This document shows, one piece after another, positions 1 to 8,962 of a stretch of DNA of 64,000 nt (the stretch's first letter is position 1; every line of letters starts with the position of its first letter). A model generated the notes under the pieces. That model worked only from the letters and a program-made list of their open reading frames with translations, ran no database searches and had not been told where the DNA came from. The stretch covers positions 27,045-91,044 of the forward strand of contig NZ_VITH01000020.1 of assembly GCF_007827815.1 (NCBI RefSeq). Direction: 5' to 3'. The translations under genes were made by a program, and so were the position numbers. Source of the DNA: Azospirillum brasilense (GTDB lineage Bacteria > Pseudomonadota > Alphaproteobacteria > Azospirillales > Azospirillaceae).

Positions 1-536
1 TGAAGCCCGCGCGCCGCGCCGCCGCCCCGGTTTCGGCCCAGGCCCCTGCTCCGACCGCCCAGACGGCGGCTCCGGCTGCGGCTCCGGCGGCCGCCCCGAC
101 CGCGGCTCCGCAGCCCGCCCCGACGCAGCCGGCCGCTCCGGCCCAGACCGAGACGCTGCGCCTCAACCGTCCGGAGTCGCAGCCGGCTCCCCAGCCGGCC
201 CCGGTCCAGCCGGCGGCGCCCGCCGCCCAGGCTCCCGCCCAGGGCGCTGCCCAACCCACGGCGGCGGATGCGAACCGCCCGGCCGGCACCAACCCGCCGC
301 CGGTCGACGCCGTCGAGGCGCGGCTGCGCGACACCGCACGCGGTTGCCTGAACGCCTACCGCGGGTGGCGCCAGCAGCCCGGCGAAGCGTCGATCCAGAC
401 GCTGTCGGAAGCGGTGCACGAACTGCGCAAGGCCCTGGCCCGCATCGAGATCGACATGTCCGCCAGCCGCCGCGAAGAGCAGGCGATCCGGCCCATTCCG
501 ATCCCGGCGCACCGCACCGCGCGCCGCACGCCGTAA
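1..536 (+). CDS. Ala/Pro-rich hypothetical protein, 5' end outside window
   Basis: An open frame with codons starting at position 3 runs from the window edge to TAA at 534-536. The first ~95 visible residues are a low-complexity Ala/Pro/Gln linker. The last ~80 residues are a normal charged, helical-looking segment (containing LRDTARGCLNAYRGW and HELRKALARIEIDM) ending in a basic tail. No plausible in-frame start is visible, so the gene begins upstream. The linker suggests a tethered or multidomain protein, but no family is recognised. A strong terminator follows 45 bases after the stop. Confidence is good that it is coding, none for function. Confidence 0.6.
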   Translation, partial: KPARRAAAPVSAQAPAPTAQTAAPAAAPAAAPTAAPQPAPTQPAAPAQTETLRLNRPESQPAPQPAPVQPAAPAAQAPAQGAAQPTAADANRPAGTNPPPVDAVEARLRDTARGCLNAYRGWRQQPGEASIQTLSEAVHELRKALARIEIDMSASRREEQAIRPIPIPAHRTARRTP

Positions 537-580
537 GGCAGGCCATCAGAACGGGTCGTCGCAACGCTGCTTGGGTTCGC

Positions 581-617
581 AAAAAGCCCTTCCCCACCGC
601 CTGGGGAAGGGCTTTTT
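581..617 (+). terminator. Rho-independent terminator
   Basis: A perfect 15-bp stem (arms 581-595 and 603-617) with a 7-base loop. The right arm ends in TTTTT on the + strand. It closes the Ala/Pro-rich gene; the A-run at 581-585 would also give a T-run on the - strand. Confidence 0.85.
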
Positions 618-766
618 CATGCCCGGATGCCGGCATCGGACCTTCGGTCTAAGCCACCCGCCCGTCCCGCCTACCTCCAACGCCTCAGGAAAAAGCCCTA
701 CGGCTTGCAGTGGAATGACGGCTATACTGGGGACAACAAGGCAAACATAAGCCGGAGGAACGCCCG

Positions 767-991
767 ATGACCTTCCGCCGAAACACAGAACTCCCTGAAT
801 CGGTGAAGCGATGCCTGCCGCCGTCGGCGCAGGACATCTACCGCTCGGCCTTCAATCACACTTGGCAGGGATGCCGGTCGCCGGAGGCCGCTCAGGCCAT
901 GCAGCGCGAACGGCTGGCGCACAAGGTCGCCTGGGCCGCGGTCCGGCGGCGTTACGAGCCGGACGGCGGCGCTTGGCGCCCCAAGCATTGA
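767..991 (+). CDS. ChaB family protein
   Basis: A 74-aa protein matching the ChaB family: LPESVKRCLPPSAQDIYRSA near the N-terminus, then an F-N-H-x-W motif, and HKVAWAAVRRRY near the C-terminus. ChaB proteins are small and usually called cation-transport or stress regulators, though their biochemical role is unclear. The ATG at 767 is preceded by a GGAGG ribosome site at 753-757. There is no chaA antiporter next to it; the neighbours are an unrelated Ala/Pro-rich protein and phoU, so it is probably a monocistronic gene. Confidence 0.85.
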   Translation: MTFRRNTELPESVKRCLPPSAQDIYRSAFNHTWQGCRSPEAAQAMQRERLAHKVAWAAVRRRYEPDGGAWRPKH

Positions 992-1036
992 TCGCCGAAA
1001 CCGCGACCGTCGACGCGAGGGGCGCGCGTTGCGCCC

Positions 1037-1747
1037 CTACTCCTTGTCCACCACCGTGAAGCTGCTGAGGTCGCCCTTGCTCCGCTCCTCGGACGGCAGG
1101 CGTCCCCGAACGATGTAGCAGATGTTCTCGGCCACGTTCGTGGCGTGGTCCCCGGCCCGCTCGATGGACTTCGCCACGAACAGCAGATGGGTGCAGCCGG
1201 TGATCTGCGCCGGCGACTCCATCATGTAAGTGAGGAACTCACGGAACAGGCTGGTGTAGGCCGCGTCGACCTGGCCATCCCGGTTGCGGACGGCCATCGC
1301 CCGTTCGGCGTCCTGTTCGTCATAGGCGCTCACCACTTCACGGATCATGCCGAGCACCGTCTCGCCCATCCAGGCCAGCGACGCGACGGGTGTCTCCGCC
1401 GGCAGGGCCGCCAGGGTGACCGCGCGTTTGGCGACCGAGCTTGCGAAATCGCCCATGCGCTCCAGGTTCGAGGCGATCTTGAGCGCCGAGATGATGTCGC
1501 GCAAATCCTTCGCCATCGGCTGGCGCAGAGCCAGCAAGCGCACGCTCAGCGCCTCAAGCTCCAGCTCGAGACGGTCGATTTCGGCGTCCGCCTCGATCAC
1601 CCGCGCGGCCTTGTCGGCGTCCCGTTCCGCGATGGCCTGCAGCGCGGCGGCGAACTGCTCCTCCACCCGCCGCCCCATGGTCACGATGATCTGGTGCAGG
1701 CGTGCCAGTTCGGCGTCGAAGGCCGCCACCGTATGTCCCCCGGTCAT
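1037..1747 (-). CDS. phoU: Phosphate signalling protein PhoU
   Basis: 236 aa, the usual PhoU length, made of two PhoU three-helix repeats. Each carries the family E/D-rich metal signature (SALKIASNLERMGDFASSVA around 90-110 and AKSIERAGDHATNVAENI near 195-215). PhoU is a cytoplasmic negative modulator that links the Pst phosphate transporter to the PhoR/PhoB two-component system. The ATG at 1747 is chosen because AGGAGG lies just upstream; a longer frame starting at 1813 has no ribosome site. No pstSCAB or phoRB gene is adjacent, so this is an orphan copy. A 7-bp hairpin (1019-1037) overlaps the stop and could terminate it. Confidence 0.93.
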   Translation of the reverse strand: MTGGHTVAAFDAELARLHQIIVTMGRRVEEQFAAALQAIAERDADKAARVIEADAEIDRLELELEALSVRLLALRQPMAKDLRDIISALKIASNLERMGDFASSVAKRAVTLAALPAETPVASLAWMGETVLGMIREVVSAYDEQDAERAMAVRNRDGQVDAAYTSLFREFLTYMMESPAQITGCTHLLFVAKSIERAGDHATNVAENICYIVRGRLPSEERSKGDLSSFTVVDKE

Positions 1748-1925
1748 TCCGAGCCCCTCCTCCTTGTTTGCCCGCCGTGGCGCACCGGTCCGATGTCGCG
1801 CGGCGCCCGGCAACGGAACGGCATGTTAACATTTAAACCAGATTATCTTATGACACTGCCAAAGCGCTGGAGTAACCGCGCCCATCTCCCTCGCGCCGGG
1901 AACGGGCCGATTGTCGGACGGGGTC

Positions 1926-3236
1926 ATGACGCCACATGAGTTGGTCGCCGTGCTCGAAAAGCACGAGCGTTGGCTGAAGAACCGGTCGGGCGGCACCCGC
2001 GCCAACCTGACCATGACCAACCTGGAGGGATCGAATCTCGCCGGGGTGGAGCTGACGCAGGGCAAGCTGTCGGGGGCCAACATGGCCCATTGCGACCTGT
2101 CCAACGCGAATCTCAGCCACGCCGACCTGTTCGCCGCCCACCTGACCAAGGCCGACCTGACCGGCTGCAACTTCTATCGGGCGGATCTGCGCGGCGCCCA
2201 CATGCGCGGTGCCAAGCTGAAACGCGCCATTCTGAAGGAGGCCGACCTGCGCGGCGGCGCGCTGCTCTATGGCGGAAGCGGCGCGAACGGCAGCAAGGGG
2301 CTCGACTTCGTGCGGTCGGACCTGTCGGGCAGCGACATGGACGACGCGATGATGTCGAACGCCAACCTGTCCGGCGCCGACCTGACCGACGTGTCGATGA
2401 ACGGCGCGGACTGCGAAGGCGCGCTGATGGCCGGGGCCACGCTGATGCGCTCGACCATGAAGAATTGCAACCTTGCCCGCGCCGACCTGCGCGGCTGCAA
2501 CCTGTCCGGCGTCAATCTTCAGGGCGCCGTCCTGCGCGACGCCAACCTGAACGGCGCGGTGCTGGCCGGCGCCAACCTGCGCAACGCCGACCTCCAGGGT
2601 GCGAAAATGGAGGGGGCCGATCTTGCCGGGGCGGACACGACGGGCGCCAACATGGCGCGCTCTGCCGAGAATTTCTCGATCCAGATTCAGGAAGCCCTGC
2701 ACAACCATTACACCTGGATCAACACCAACGGCGCCATGGGATCGCGCGCCGACCTGAGCGGCGCGGACCTCTCGCACATCGACCTGCACGGCGTGAACCT
2801 GTCGGGAGCGAACCTGCGCGGGGTGCGGCTGGTCGGCGCCAAGATGCGCGATTCCCTGCTCATCATGTGCGACATCTCCGCCGCCGACCTGACCGGCAGC
2901 GATTTCAGCGGCGCCATCCTCGACGGGGCGACGCTTCGCGGCACCAATTTGACCGGGGCCCGGTTCGACGGGGCGGGCATCGGCTGGGTCGACATCAAGG
3001 GCCCGGACGGCCGGCCGACCGGCCGGTTGTGGGCGGCGAATCTGACCGGCAGCACCTTCGCGGGCGCCTCGTGCATCCGCACCAACATGCGCGGCGCCAA
3101 CCTTGCCGGCTGCGATTTCTCCAGCGCCGACCTGACCGGGGCCATTCTGAGCGATGCGAACATCCGCGACGCGCGCTTCACCGGCGCCAACCTGACCGGC
3201 GCCAGCCTGCCGCCGCCCCCCGATCTCGACGACTGA
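1926..3236 (+). CDS. Pentapeptide-repeat protein
   Basis: About 436 aa dominated by A(D/N)LxG-type pentapeptide repeats, predicted to fold into two right-handed quadrilateral beta-helices. The first block covers roughly residues 20-240 and the second 275-425. They are separated by a short non-repeat linker (NFSIQIQEALHNHYTWI) with another break near residue 360 (GWVDIKGPDGRPTGRLW). There is no signal peptide or membrane segment, so it is probably cytoplasmic. The N-terminal ~25 residues are a helical leader. ATG 1926 is taken; an in-frame TTG lies at 1911. Divergent from phoU. Function is not deducible; some relatives mimic DNA or act as scaffolds. Confidence 0.88.
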   Translation: MTPHELVAVLEKHERWLKNRSGGTRANLTMTNLEGSNLAGVELTQGKLSGANMAHCDLSNANLSHADLFAAHLTKADLTGCNFYRADLRGAHMRGAKLKRAILKEADLRGGALLYGGSGANGSKGLDFVRSDLSGSDMDDAMMSNANLSGADLTDVSMNGADCEGALMAGATLMRSTMKNCNLARADLRGCNLSGVNLQGAVLRDANLNGAVLAGANLRNADLQGAKMEGADLAGADTTGANMARSAENFSIQIQEALHNHYTWINTNGAMGSRADLSGADLSHIDLHGVNLSGANLRGVRLVGAKMRDSLLIMCDISAADLTGSDFSGAILDGATLRGTNLTGARFDGAGIGWVDIKGPDGRPTGRLWAANLTGSTFAGASCIRTNMRGANLAGCDFSSADLTGAILSDANIRDARFTGANLTGASLPPPPDLDD

Positions 3237-3278
3237 CGACCGCGGACGAACTTGCGCGACGGGCCGCGGCCCCTTGCG

Positions 3279-3773
3279 TCATCCCAGATCATCGTCCCCG
3301 CCGATGGGGGGCAGGCCGCCAAGATTGGCGGAGACCCGGCGCAGGACGCTGACCGCCAGGGCCAAGTCGTCCGACGAGACGCCCTGGGTGGCGCTCTCCT
3401 CGATCTCCTCGGCACAGGGCAGGATGTCGGCCCGCAGCGCCTTGCCCTTCGGCGTCAGGTAGATGTTCACCTTGCGCCGGTCGTGCGGGTTGCGCACCCG
3501 CTGGACGAGATCGCACCGCTCCAGATTGTTCAGCGCGGTCACCGTGGTGGGCTCCATCATGCCGACCCGCTGGCTCAACTCGCGTTGGGTCAGCCCGTCC
3601 TCGTCCCACAGGGCGCGAAGAAAATACCACTGCCCCATGCTGACGCCATGGTCGACGATGCGGATCTGCAGCGCGCGCGTGAGCGCGCGATGGGCTTCCC
3701 GCACGGCCCGCGGCAGGGTCGCGCCGGACTGCGGCAGTCCGGCAGCGTCCTCACGTTGCGGTTCGACCAACAT
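3279..3773 (-). CDS. MarR family transcriptional regulator
   Basis: A winged-helix MarR protein. The DNA-binding region (LTQRELSQRVGMMEPTTVTA then LVQRVRNPHDRRKVNIYLT) shows the family wing D-x-R-x-x-x-(V/L) signature. The start is uncertain: ATG 3773 has AGGA five bases upstream and is preferred; ATG 3803 and an open frame to 3863 are alternatives. MarR proteins are usually repressors responding to small aromatic ligands. No target is obvious: downstream is the convergent pentapeptide gene, and upstream is an AT-rich gap before aguB. Confidence 0.88.
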   Translation of the reverse strand: MLVEPQREDAAGLPQSGATLPRAVREAHRALTRALQIRIVDHGVSMGQWYFLRALWDEDGLTQRELSQRVGMMEPTTVTALNNLERCDLVQRVRNPHDRRKVNIYLTPKGKALRADILPCAEEIEESATQGVSSDDLALAVSVLRRVSANLGGLPPIGGDDDLG

Positions 3774-4171
3774 GGGTTCCTGTCTCTTGAAACGCCCAAC
3801 CATGACGACGATCTCTCGGCAGACGTCCGTCAGGCCGTGGTGCGGTGCAGCGGACGAAATCAACGGACGAAATCAACTTACCCGATCATATCTTCTCTCG
3901 GAAAAATCGCAAAGCAATTGAGGATTTAAATTTCTCGTGCATGCAATAATATGTCGTGTAACCGAAGAGCGGTCCCTGATCGGGCATTTTTGTATTTATG
4001 CGTATGACTGTCGAGTTCTGCGCGTGCTCAACGGCGAGGGCCATGGTTGGTCCGGCGCGGAAACCCGGACGAATCTGAAACGTTTGTGACAGGGCGGAGA
4101 TGGGGTTGCGCACCCGGCCATCCGCCCACTAACACGGCGCAGCACACGCCAGAGCACAGGAGCACCAGCTT
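3774..4171. other. AT-rich intergenic region between marR and aguB
   Basis: No gene is seen. The stretch 3880-4010 is markedly richer in A/T than its surroundings and probably holds the marR promoter. Near 4056-4081 an element GGAAA-N17-CGTT resembles an EcfG-type promoter with one mismatch in the -35 box, pointing toward aguB. Confidence 0.4.
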
Positions 4172-5068
4172 ATGCGCCCCACCACCGGACGCACCGTCAC
4201 CGTCGCGGCGACCCAGATGGCCTGCGGTTGGGACCGCGACGCCAATGTGAACGGCGTCGAACGCCTCGTGCGCGACGCGGCGGCGCGCGGCGCGCAGATC
4301 ATCCTGCCCCAGGAGCTGTTCGAGACGCCCTATTTCTGCAAGGACCAGAAGCAGGAGTTGTTCGCCCTCGCCCACCCGGTCGAGGATCACCCGGTGATCG
4401 CCCGGATGAGTGCGCTCGCCCGTGAACTCTCCGTGGTCATCCCCACCAGCTTCTTTGAGCGGGCGCGGAACGCCTATTACAATTCCCTGGCCATGATCGA
4501 CGCCGACGGCACGGTGCTGGGCGTCTACCGCAAGTCCCACATCCCGGACGGTCCCGGTTACCAGGAAAAATACTATTTCAACCCTGGCGACACCGGCTTC
4601 CAGGTCTACAAGACGCGCTACGCCGCCATCGGCTGCGCAATCTGCTGGGACCAGTGGTTCCCGGAATCGGCGCGCGCCATGGCGCTGAAGGGCGCCGAGA
4701 TCCTGTTCTACCCCACCGCCATCGGGTCCGAACCGCAGGACGGGTCGCTGGACAGCCAGGCCCACTGGACGCGGGTCATGCAGGGCCATGCCGGGGCCAA
4801 CCTGATGCCGCTGGTCGCCTCCAACCGCATCGGCCGGGAAGAGGGCGACATCTGCGGGATCAGCTTCTACGGGTCGTCCTTCATCGCCGGGCCGACCGGG
4901 GAACTGGTCGCGCAGGCCGACCGGGAGAGCGAGGCGGTCCTGACCGCCAGCTTCGACCTCGACCGCCTCGCCGCACAGCGCGCGTCCTGGGGCGTCTTCC
5001 GCGACCGCCGTCCGGAGCTGTACGGACCGCTGCTGACCCTCGACGGCGAGACTCCCGTCCGCCGCTGA
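4172..5068 (+). CDS. aguB: N-carbamoylputrescine amidase
   Basis: 298 aa, full length for this nitrilase-superfamily amidohydrolase. It hydrolyses N-carbamoylputrescine to putrescine, CO2 and ammonia in the arginine decarboxylase/agmatine route. The catalytic triad is visible: Glu48 in LPQELFETPYFCKDQ, Lys121 in YRKSHIPDGPGYQEKYYF and Cys158 in GCAICWDQWFPE. The segments KSHIPDGPGYQEKYYFNPGD and SNRIGREEG are typical of AguB rather than of other nitrilases. No agmatine deiminase gene is adjacent here. Confidence 0.93.
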   Translation: MRPTTGRTVTVAATQMACGWDRDANVNGVERLVRDAAARGAQIILPQELFETPYFCKDQKQELFALAHPVEDHPVIARMSALARELSVVIPTSFFERARNAYYNSLAMIDADGTVLGVYRKSHIPDGPGYQEKYYFNPGDTGFQVYKTRYAAIGCAICWDQWFPESARAMALKGAEILFYPTAIGSEPQDGSLDSQAHWTRVMQGHAGANLMPLVASNRIGREEGDICGISFYGSSFIAGPTGELVAQADRESEAVLTASFDLDRLAAQRASWGVFRDRRPELYGPLLTLDGETPVRR

Positions 5069-5106
5069 CCCACCGGAACCGGGCCGCCCGGCGGCGGACT
5101 CCGGGG

Positions 5107-5751
5107 TCAGACGATGATGCCGGCGGCGCCGGTCCGCCGGCCGATGCCGGAGGCCGACGCGTACGCCGCCGCGCCGCGCGCCGCCAGCGCCGGCGCGGCG
5201 GTCTCGCTTGGCGGCGCGCCGTTCCGCTCGTCGGACGGACCGTCGCTGCTCCCGCCCGGCCCCTTTCGCCGCAGTTCCTGCTGCGCCTGCATTTTCGCCG
5301 CGTCCGCCTGCTGGGCGACGCGAAGGTCCTGGGCCGACGGGTCGGACGGCGCCAAGGCCGCCGCCTTGACCGTGTCCATCTTGCGAACGGTGGCTTCGGG
5401 GTCGCTCTCGCCACCGACATCCACCTGGACTTCGCCGGCGGTCGCGTAGTTCTTACCGTCCGGGCCGCGGGTGAAGGTGAAAGAGGCGCCTCCCGCGTGG
5501 GGGCCGCCCGCCGCCTGATGCGCCGCCTCGTGCTGGCGGACGCTGGAGTCGATGCGCTTGAGTTCCTGGACCTGCCGCTGCTGATCGTCGGTCAGGGTCC
5601 CCGGCTGGCCGGCCGCGTTGCGGCCCGCGCCGGTCCGACCGGTGTCCTGGGCGCCATCCTGATCGCCGACTTGGCTGCGGTCGCGCGCCGGCTGACCGGA
5701 CCGCGGGAGCGGCACGCCATAAACGGCACTGGACGAAACACCGGATACCAT
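5107..5751 (-). CDS. Putative metalloprotease, CJM1_0395/SprA-related family
   Basis: 214 aa. The centre contains VRQHEAAHQAAGG, an HExxH-like zinc motif (HEAAH), followed by GGASFTFTRGPDGKNYATAGEV, the usual core of the SprA-related/CJM1_0395 family. The N- and C-terminal thirds are low-complexity Gly/Ala/Ser/Gln-rich. Family members are predicted zinc peptidases of unknown substrate. There is no clear signal peptide. The gene is convergent with aguB and divergent from the polysaccharide exporter. Confidence 0.75.
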   Translation of the reverse strand: MVSGVSSSAVYGVPLPRSGQPARDRSQVGDQDGAQDTGRTGAGRNAAGQPGTLTDDQQRQVQELKRIDSSVRQHEAAHQAAGGPHAGGASFTFTRGPDGKNYATAGEVQVDVGGESDPEATVRKMDTVKAAALAPSDPSAQDLRVAQQADAAKMQAQQELRRKGPGGSSDGPSDERNGAPPSETAAPALAARGAAAYASASGIGRRTGAAGIIV

Positions 5752-5902
5752 GGGCCCGCGGCTCCTGCGCGCTCCACGCGATGATCCACAGTCTACACGC
5801 CGCGGGCCGGCGCGGCAACGCAGCTTGGCCGTTGCCTTTTCCCGATTATGCTCGCATTAGTCTTATAACGTCCGGACGGGACGCCCCCAATGGTGCCGGG
5901 AC

Positions 5903-8900
5903 TTGGCACGCCCACAATTTGCGTGTGACTCCTTGCGCAGACTCCTCGCCCTTTTGGTGCCGTTGGCTGTGATCACCTGGGGACTCGCCGCATCGGCTGC
6001 GGAACCGTTCCCCCCGGTCCCTCATCCGCGTCCGTCGGCCGCCGTGCCAGCCCAAGCAAAGCCCGCCCTCCCCCCAGCCTCCCTGTCGCCGGTCGAAGCC
6101 GCCTACAGCGAGCGGGCCGGCTCGGTCCTCCTCCAGTTCGGTTACGACCAGTTCGGTGAGGAGCCGCCACGGCGGGACGGATCGGGCGGCGTGCAGGCCG
6201 ACTACACGCTGGGTCCGGGCGACGAGCTTCTGGTGACCCTGCGCGGCCAGAAGTCCTCCAGCAAGCGCCACGTCATCGACGCGGCCGGGCTGCTCACCGC
6301 CGATGACGTCCGCCCCGTCGTGGCGCAGGGCCTGACCCTGGCGGAGCTGCGCGCCCAGCTGACCAACGCCGTGACCGCCTCCTTTCCGGACACCGAGGTC
6401 TATGTCTCGGTGACCGAGGTGCGGCGGATCGGTGTGCTGGTGACCGGCGCCGTGGCGCGTCCGGGCCGGCAGGAGGTGGGGGCCTTCGCAACGCTGATCG
6501 ACGCGCTGGGCGCCGCGGGCGGCGTCACCCGCGCCGGGTCGCTGCGCCGCATCCGCCTGTTTCACGCCCAGGGCACCGGGGGAAGCCCGCCCGCCGGGCT
6601 GCCCATCGACCTGTACGACCTGTTCATGACCGGAGACGGGGCGACCGCGGGCCTGCGTCTGCGGGACGGCGACCGCATCTTCGTGCCGCCGCTCGGCCCC
6701 ACCGTGGCGTTGGCCGGCCCGCTGAAGCGTCCCGGCGTCTACGAGCTTCCCCCCGGCCAGGACCGCCTGCCCGTCGCGGCGGCGCGCGAGCTGGCCGGCG
6801 GCCTCCTGCGGCCCGGCGCGCATCGGGCGCTGCGCTACGCCATCGGCCCGGACGGCGAGGAGCGGGCCGAGGAGTTGCCGGAGACCGAGGCGCCCCCGTT
6901 GGCCGACGGCGACCTGCTGCTGCTGGCGCCCCGCCGTGAGGACCGGCGCGACGACCTGCGTCTGGAAGGCCATGTCCTGCGCCCCGGTCCGCGGGCTCTG
7001 GGGCGGACCCCGACCATCGCCGCCCTGGTCGCGGCGACGGATCTGGGACCCACCCCCTATCTGCCCTTCGCTGTGCTGGCTTCGACCCGTCCGGGGAGCC
7101 GCGCCCGCGTCCTCCAGCCGATCGACCTGACGGCCGTGCTCAATGGCCGCGACCGCCGTCCCCTGGCCGAAAACGACGTCCTCTACGTGCTGGGCGCGGA
7201 GGAGGTGGATTTCCTCACCGCCGAACCGGTGCTGGCGCTGCTGCGCGGTGCGCGCGAGCCGGCCCCCGACGCCTGCCGCGGTCTGGTCGTGCTGGCCCGC
7301 GCGCTGACGGCGCAGCCGGACGGCCCCCTCGCCAGCGGACCCCAGGCCCGGGCGGCGGCAAAGCTGACCGGCGGACGTACGCCCTGCCCGCCCCTGTTCG
7401 ACGCCATTCCCGACCTGCTCGTCTTCGCGCTGGAGCATTCCACGCTCCTGATGGGCGGGGTGCCCCGCCCCGGCTTCTATCCCTCCACCGGACGGCGAAG
7501 CGCCGCGGAGCTGGCGCTCGCCGCGGGCGGGCCGGAATCCGGTCCTTACGAAACGCCCGCCGCCGGGCTCGGACCGCCGCGCCGCGCCGCGGCGCCGGGC
7601 TCCATCCTTGAGCCGGACGAGCCCGTCTACGAGCTGACCGGCCACACCCGCCGCCCCGGCGTCCGCCCGCTGGCGGGGGGCGCCACGCTGCGCGACGCCC
7701 TCAGCGGCGGCGATGCGCTGATGCGGGACGTCTATCCCCTGCTCGGTGTCATCGAGCGTTTCGACCGCCGCACCCTCGCCCGCCGCTTGCTTCCCTTCTC
7801 GCCGCAGGAGGTGGCTTCCGGTCAGGCCAACCGCGCGCTCGCTGACGGCGACCGGGTGCGCCTGCTCTCCGCCGCCGAGGTGCGAGCGCTGACCACCCCC
7901 ACGGACAAGGACGGCCCGACCGAAGGGACGCCGGCCGACGCCGAACCGTCGCTTCCCGGCGACGTCGCGGCCCTCGTGCGGGAGCGCGGTGTGCAGGTGG
8001 GCGGCGCCGTGCGCCTGCCCGGCGCCTATCCCGTGGCGGAGACGGCGTCCGTCGAGGCCCTTCTGGCGACCGCCGGCGGCCCCACGGCGACCGCCGACCT
8101 CGCCAGCCTGGAACTCACCAGCGCCACCGGGCAGCGCCGCCGCCTGGACCTTCGCGACGGGATGTCCGCCCGGACCGCGCTGCATCCGGGCGACAACCTG
8201 CGCATCGACCCGCTGCCGCAGGCGCTTGAGGCGCGGGCGGTCACCATCTCCGGCGCGGTGCGCCGCCCGGGCAGCTACCATGTGGGTCGCGGAGAGACGC
8301 TGTCCTCGCTGATCGACCGGGCCGGCGGTCTGACCGAGGAGGCCTACCCCGCCGGCGCCAGCTTCCTGCGCGACAGCGAGCGCAAGCGCGAGCGCGCCTG
8401 GTTCGACCAGCAGGCCCGCGACCTGGAGCGCTGGATGGTGCAGGAGGTCGAGAAGGGTGAGGCCGCGCGTTCCGACGTGGTCGGGCTGGCCCGGCAGCTC
8501 GCCACCCAGCTGCGCGGCGTCGAACCGTTGGGCCGCATCGTCGTCGAGGCGGACCCCCAGGTGCTGCGGCAGCGGCCGGACCTGGACGTGCTTCTGGAGC
8601 CGGACGACCGCGTCCTGATCCCGAAACGGCCGCTGACCGTGACCGTAGCCGGAGAGGTGCTGCACCCGACCGCCGCCCAGTTCATCAGCGGCAAGACCGC
8701 CGAGGCTTATCTGCGCGAGGCAGGCGGAGCGAGCCGCAACGCCGACGACGGCCGCATCTTCCTGGTTCTGCCGGACGGGCGGGCGCAGCCGCTGTCCCTG
8801 TCCTCCTGGAACCACACGGTGACGGCGATCCCGCCCGGCTCGTCCATCGTGGTGCCCCGCGACCCGAAGCCGTTCGACCTCATGGAGTTCTCCAAGAACA

Positions 8901-8962
8901 TGGGAACGATCCTCGGCCAGCTCGCCATCTCGGCGGCGGCCATCGCGGTGATCTCCGAATGA
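5903..8962 (+). CDS. Very large SLBB-domain polysaccharide export protein
   Basis: About 1019 aa, far longer than a standard Wza/KpsD-type exporter (~350-400 aa). An N-terminal signal sequence (LLALLVPLAVITWGLAASAA) is followed by a Poly_export domain (residues ~97-180, beginning DYTLGPGDELLVTL) and then a series of SLBB/soluble-ligand-binding-beta-grasp units recognisable by recurrent (V/A)xGAVxRPGxYxV-type strands (about 185, 275, 510, 570, 700 and 790). It ends with a hydrophobic C-terminal segment. No lipobox Cys is seen after the signal peptide, unlike Wza. The start is uncertain: TTG 5903 gives the full signal peptide, and TTG 5933 is possible. Its stop overlaps the next glycosyltransferase by 4 bases, so they are co-transcribed. 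Confidence 0.88.
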   Translation: MARPQFACDSLRRLLALLVPLAVITWGLAASAAEPFPPVPHPRPSAAVPAQAKPALPPASLSPVEAAYSERAGSVLLQFGYDQFGEEPPRRDGSGGVQADYTLGPGDELLVTLRGQKSSSKRHVIDAAGLLTADDVRPVVAQGLTLAELRAQLTNAVTASFPDTEVYVSVTEVRRIGVLVTGAVARPGRQEVGAFATLIDALGAAGGVTRAGSLRRIRLFHAQGTGGSPPAGLPIDLYDLFMTGDGATAGLRLRDGDRIFVPPLGPTVALAGPLKRPGVYELPPGQDRLPVAAARELAGGLLRPGAHRALRYAIGPDGEERAEELPETEAPPLADGDLLLLAPRREDRRDDLRLEGHVLRPGPRALGRTPTIAALVAATDLGPTPYLPFAVLASTRPGSRARVLQPIDLTAVLNGRDRRPLAENDVLYVLGAEEVDFLTAEPVLALLRGAREPAPDACRGLVVLARALTAQPDGPLASGPQARAAAKLTGGRTPCPPLFDAIPDLLVFALEHSTLLMGGVPRPGFYPSTGRRSAAELALAAGGPESGPYETPAAGLGPPRRAAAPGSILEPDEPVYELTGHTRRPGVRPLAGGATLRDALSGGDALMRDVYPLLGVIERFDRRTLARRLLPFSPQEVASGQANRALADGDRVRLLSAAEVRALTTPTDKDGPTEGTPADAEPSLPGDVAALVRERGVQVGGAVRLPGAYPVAETASVEALLATAGGPTATADLASLELTSATGQRRRLDLRDGMSARTALHPGDNLRIDPLPQALEARAVTISGAVRRPGSYHVGRGETLSSLIDRAGGLTEEAYPAGASFLRDSERKRERAWFDQQARDLERWMVQEVEKGEAARSDVVGLARQLATQLRGVEPLGRIVVEADPQVLRQRPDLDVLLEPDDRVLIPKRPLTVTVAGEVLHPTAAQFISGKTAEAYLREAGGASRNADDGRIFLVLPDGRAQPLSLSSWNHTVTAIPPGSSIVVPRDPKPFDLMEFSKNMGTILGQLAISAAAIAVISE

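Noticed and set aside
5846..8815. 989-aa open frame on the - strand
   Set aside because: Shadow of the SLBB exporter gene; its translation is low-complexity Arg/Gly/Gln-rich without any domain, typical of GC-rich antisense frames.
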